Origin: Streptomyces speibonae
Lineage (GTDB): Bacteria > Actinomycetota > Actinomycetes > Streptomycetales > Streptomycetaceae
Reading direction: 5' to 3'
Length of the DNA stretch: 7,147 nucleotides
Assembly (NCBI GenBank): GCA_000715605.1
Contig: KL568600.1
Span: 69,716 to 76,862 of the forward strand
A program made the position numbers and the translations under genes. The notes under the pieces are model-generated. The model had not been told where the DNA came from. It saw only the letters and a list, made by a program, of their open reading frames with translations, and searched no databases. Below are positions 5,795-7,147 of the stretch, one piece after another (position 1 is the stretch's first letter; each line of letters begins with the position of its first letter).

Positions 5795-5987
5795 GTGAAC
5801 CAGCGAGCGCTGTCGGAGGAACGTGCGACGAGTCTCGTGCACGACACGGCCTCCGCCCCGTCCCTGCACAACGTGCAACCCGACGGTTCCGCTGCCTCCG
5901 CGGCAGCCCTCCTTCGAGATGCGCGCGTCCCCGGACCGCGTCCAGCCGCACTCCGACCCGCAGCAGCGCGCCCTTCACCTCGGGCCC
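5795..5987 (+). pseudogene. Truncated, frameshifted remnant of an Acg-family nitroreductase
   Basis: From GTG 5795 the frame reads VNQRALSEERATSLVHDTASAPSLHNVQP, the typical N-terminus of Acg-family FMN nitroreductase-like proteins (M. tuberculosis Rv2032), in which QP is followed by WRFR. Here RFRCLRGS continues in another frame from 5884, because the Trp codon has been reduced from three bases to GA (5882-5883). A second one-base loss at 5908-5909 moves the match to a third frame from 5910: SFEMRASPDRVQPHSDPQQRALHLG, again typical of the family. Similarity stops at about 5984-5987, and the remaining 250 or more residues of a normal protein are absent; the minus-strand trkA gene ends at 6018. 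It is thus the first 65 or so codons only, with two frameshifts and a large deletion. Acg is a DosR-regulon protein encoded beside hspX in mycobacteria, which fits the neighbourhood. Confidence 0.8.
5891..5907 (+). terminator. Small hairpin inside the nitroreductase remnant
   Basis: GCTGCC (5891-5896) and GGCAGC (5902-5907) pair perfectly around a 5-base loop, 110 bases after the stop of the three-domain gene. It lies within degenerate coding sequence, so it may be incidental. It could now serve as a transcription stop between the convergent gene sets. A smaller CGGGC/GCCCG hairpin lies at 5981-5995. Confidence 0.25.
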
Positions 5988-6017
5988 GTTGCCCGACCTC
6001 GTCGGCCTCGGCCCCGG

Positions 6018-6671
6018 CTACTGGAAGGCCGCGTGGATCTCCTGCTCGGTGGCGGCGTGGGAGACGATGAGTACTTCGTCGCCCGGCCGCAACCGCATAT
6101 CGGGCGCGGGGATGGTGGGCCGTCCCTCCCGGACGACGGTCGCCACGACCGTGCCCGCCGGGAGGGCGATCTCGGCGAGTGTGCGCCCCGCGGCCAGGGA
6201 CTGCGGGGTGATGGCCGTCTCGATCACGTCGACACCGGCCTTGCTCAGGCGCAGCAGAGCGACGGTGTCGGTGGCGCCGGTCGCCTCCTCGATCAGGGAA
6301 ATCAGGGGCGTGGCCACGGGCACCGGGGTGTCCACTCCCCAGGCACGGTCGAAGAGCCAGGTGTTCTCCGCGTCGTTGACACGGGCCACGACGCGCGGCA
6401 CGGCAAACCGCCGCTTGGCGAGGAGGCTGATGACGAGGTTGTTCTCGTCGGTACCGGTAGTGGCGAGGACGAGGTCGGCGGTGTGGGCTCCGGCATGCTC
6501 GAGGAAGGCGGGGTCGCAGGCGTCTCCGGCCAGGAGGCGTACCGGCAGCCGGCCTTCGAGTCCGGCGACGAGGTCGTCGTCGACGTCGACGAGGGTGACG
6601 TCGTTGCGGGCGGCGAGGACGCGGGCGATCTGCGTACCCAGGCGTCCTGCGCCGGCGACGAGAGCCTTCAC
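6018..6671 (-). CDS. TrkA-family potassium uptake regulatory protein (RCK_N + RCK_C)
   Basis: This 217-residue cytoplasmic regulator has an N-terminal Rossmann-type RCK_N domain with the dinucleotide motif GAGRLG (7-12), the acidic end of strand two at VDVDDD (28-33), GDACDP (49-54), and LVLATTGTDENNLVISLLAKRRFAVPRVVARVND (67-100). A C-terminal RCK_C domain follows at about 140-215, ending RLRPGDEVLIVSHAATEQEIHAAF. Such proteins bind NAD(H) or ATP/ADP and gate a membrane potassium transporter. The start is a GTG at 6671-6669 that overlaps the stop of the upstream trkA-like gene (GTGA), with GGAG 8 bases before it, so translation is probably coupled. It is the last gene of its unit and converges on the stress genes. 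A full TrkA domain pair is present; the transporter it serves is not in the window. Confidence 0.93.
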   Translation of the reverse strand: MKALVAGAGRLGTQIARVLAARNDVTLVDVDDDLVAGLEGRLPVRLLAGDACDPAFLEHAGAHTADLVLATTGTDENNLVISLLAKRRFAVPRVVARVNDAENTWLFDRAWGVDTPVPVATPLISLIEEATGATDTVALLRLSKAGVDVIETAITPQSLAAGRTLAEIALPAGTVVATVVREGRPTIPAPDMRLRPGDEVLIVSHAATEQEIHAAFQ

Positions 6672-7147
6672 GTCCCCAGCTCCTTGTCCAGAAAACCGCG
6701 CAGCCGGCCGAGCGAGGTGGCGGCGACAGCGAAGGTGACCAGGTCTCCGGGCTCGGCGGGGGTGTGGTGCGCGGGGATGCGCGAGCGGCCCGCCCGGGTC
6801 ACCTCGACGACGCGGATCTCGCCGTCGACGTCGAGTTCCGTCAGGAGCCGCCCGGCCAGATGGCCGGGCAGGTGCGAGCGGATCAGCAGTGTCTCACCGT
6901 TGCCGAAGCTGACGTCGGGGGTGAGGTGGCGGTGCAGCAGCATCCGGTGGATCTCGTGCACGGTCCACCGGACACTGGCGACGGTGGGAATGCCGAGGTC
7001 ACGGCAGAGGTCGGCGCTGCTGGAGGCGGAGACGTGGGCGAGGACGATCGGTACCCGGTACGTCTCCTTGGCCGTTCGCGCGCTGACGATGTTGCTGTTG
7101 TCGCACGAGGTGACGGCGACGAACGCGTCGGCGTCTCCGGTACCGGC
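6668..7147 (-). CDS. TrkA-family potassium uptake regulatory protein (5' end cut by window edge)
   Basis: The frame is open from the right edge (7147) to a TGA at 6670-6668, giving 159 visible residues. The visible part begins within the RCK_N domain (GDADAFVAVTSCDNSNIVSARTAKETYRVPIVLAHV) and continues through an RCK_C domain (about residues 80-150; LLIRSHLPGHLAGRLLTEL, IPAHHTPAEPGDLVTFAV). The nucleotide-binding GxGxxG lies beyond the edge, so about 60-70 N-terminal residues are missing if it has the usual length near 220. It overlaps the downstream trkA gene by 4 bases. Paired TrkA genes of this kind usually encode two distinct subunits or paralogues controlling one potassium transporter; here they differ clearly in sequence. 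Confidence 0.9.
   Translation of the reverse strand, partial: AGTGDADAFVAVTSCDNSNIVSARTAKETYRVPIVLAHVSASSSADLCRDLGIPTVASVRWTVHEIHRMLLHRHLTPDVSFGNGETLLIRSHLPGHLAGRLLTELDVDGEIRVVEVTRAGRSRIPAHHTPAEPGDLVTFAVAATSLGRLRGFLDKELGT

Noticed and set aside
5133..5978. 281-codon minus-strand open frame opposite the three-domain protein
   Set aside because: Low-complexity translation that mirrors the codon structure of the plus-strand gene; no recognisable domain and no convincing start signal.
5989..6738. 249-codon plus-strand open frame opposite trkA
   Set aside because: Ser/Arg/Thr-rich shadow of a complete, motif-bearing TrkA gene.
1..7147. CRISPR arrays, tRNA or rRNA genes, insertion sequences, phage genes
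   Set aside because: No spaced direct repeats, no tRNA-like cloverleaf noticed by eye, no transposase or integrase motifs and no terminal inverted repeats were seen on either strand.

Overview
The window is very GC-rich actinobacterial DNA. Codon third positions are strongly G/C, shadow frames are long and open, and purine-rich ribosome binding sites precede most genes. The protein set (tandem-domain universal stress proteins, an Rv1733c-type membrane protein, DUF1876, DUF1918, paired TrkA proteins) points to Streptomyces or a close relative. This assignment rests on protein resemblance alone.

Layout from left to right: (1) a minus-strand universal stress protein gene, 1-688, cut by the left edge. 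(2) A divergent intergenic region, 689-881, with overlapping small palindromes and a perfect 11-bp tandem repeat. (3) A second, plus-strand universal stress protein gene, 882-1708, broken by an in-frame TGA and a one-base frameshift, followed by a hairpin. (4) A plus-strand run: an Rv1733c-family membrane protein (1855-2460), a nicotinate phosphoribosyltransferase (2496-3869), a DUF1876 protein (3897-4181), an Hsp20 small heat-shock protein (4308-4775), a strong hairpin, then a protein joining DUF1918, an XRE-type helix-turn-helix and a PPOX flavin-type domain (4905-5780). (5) A decayed, truncated remnant of an Acg-family nitroreductase (5795 to about 5987), which no intact reading frame reveals. 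(6) Two overlapping minus-strand TrkA potassium-channel regulatory genes (6018-6671 and 6668 to the right edge).

The genes between 1 and about 5990 closely mirror the mycobacterial DosR/DevR dormancy regulon: universal stress proteins, Rv1733c, a PncB2-type nicotinate phosphoribosyltransferase, Rv1738 (DUF1876), HspX (Hsp20), Acg and PPOX-type proteins. The equivalent Streptomyces regulator is OsdR. A DosR-like palindrome (GGGACCTTCGGCCC, 1770-1783) lies 71 bp before the first intact gene of the plus-strand run. I read the block as a hypoxia/dormancy stress island: chaperone (Hsp20), a likely ribosome-protecting or nucleic-acid-associated small protein (DUF1876), NAD salvage (PncB), ATP-sensing stress proteins and a redox/flavin regulator-like fusion. 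Two members, a universal stress protein and Acg, are decaying. The TrkA pair on the right looks like a separate transcription unit for potassium homeostasis.
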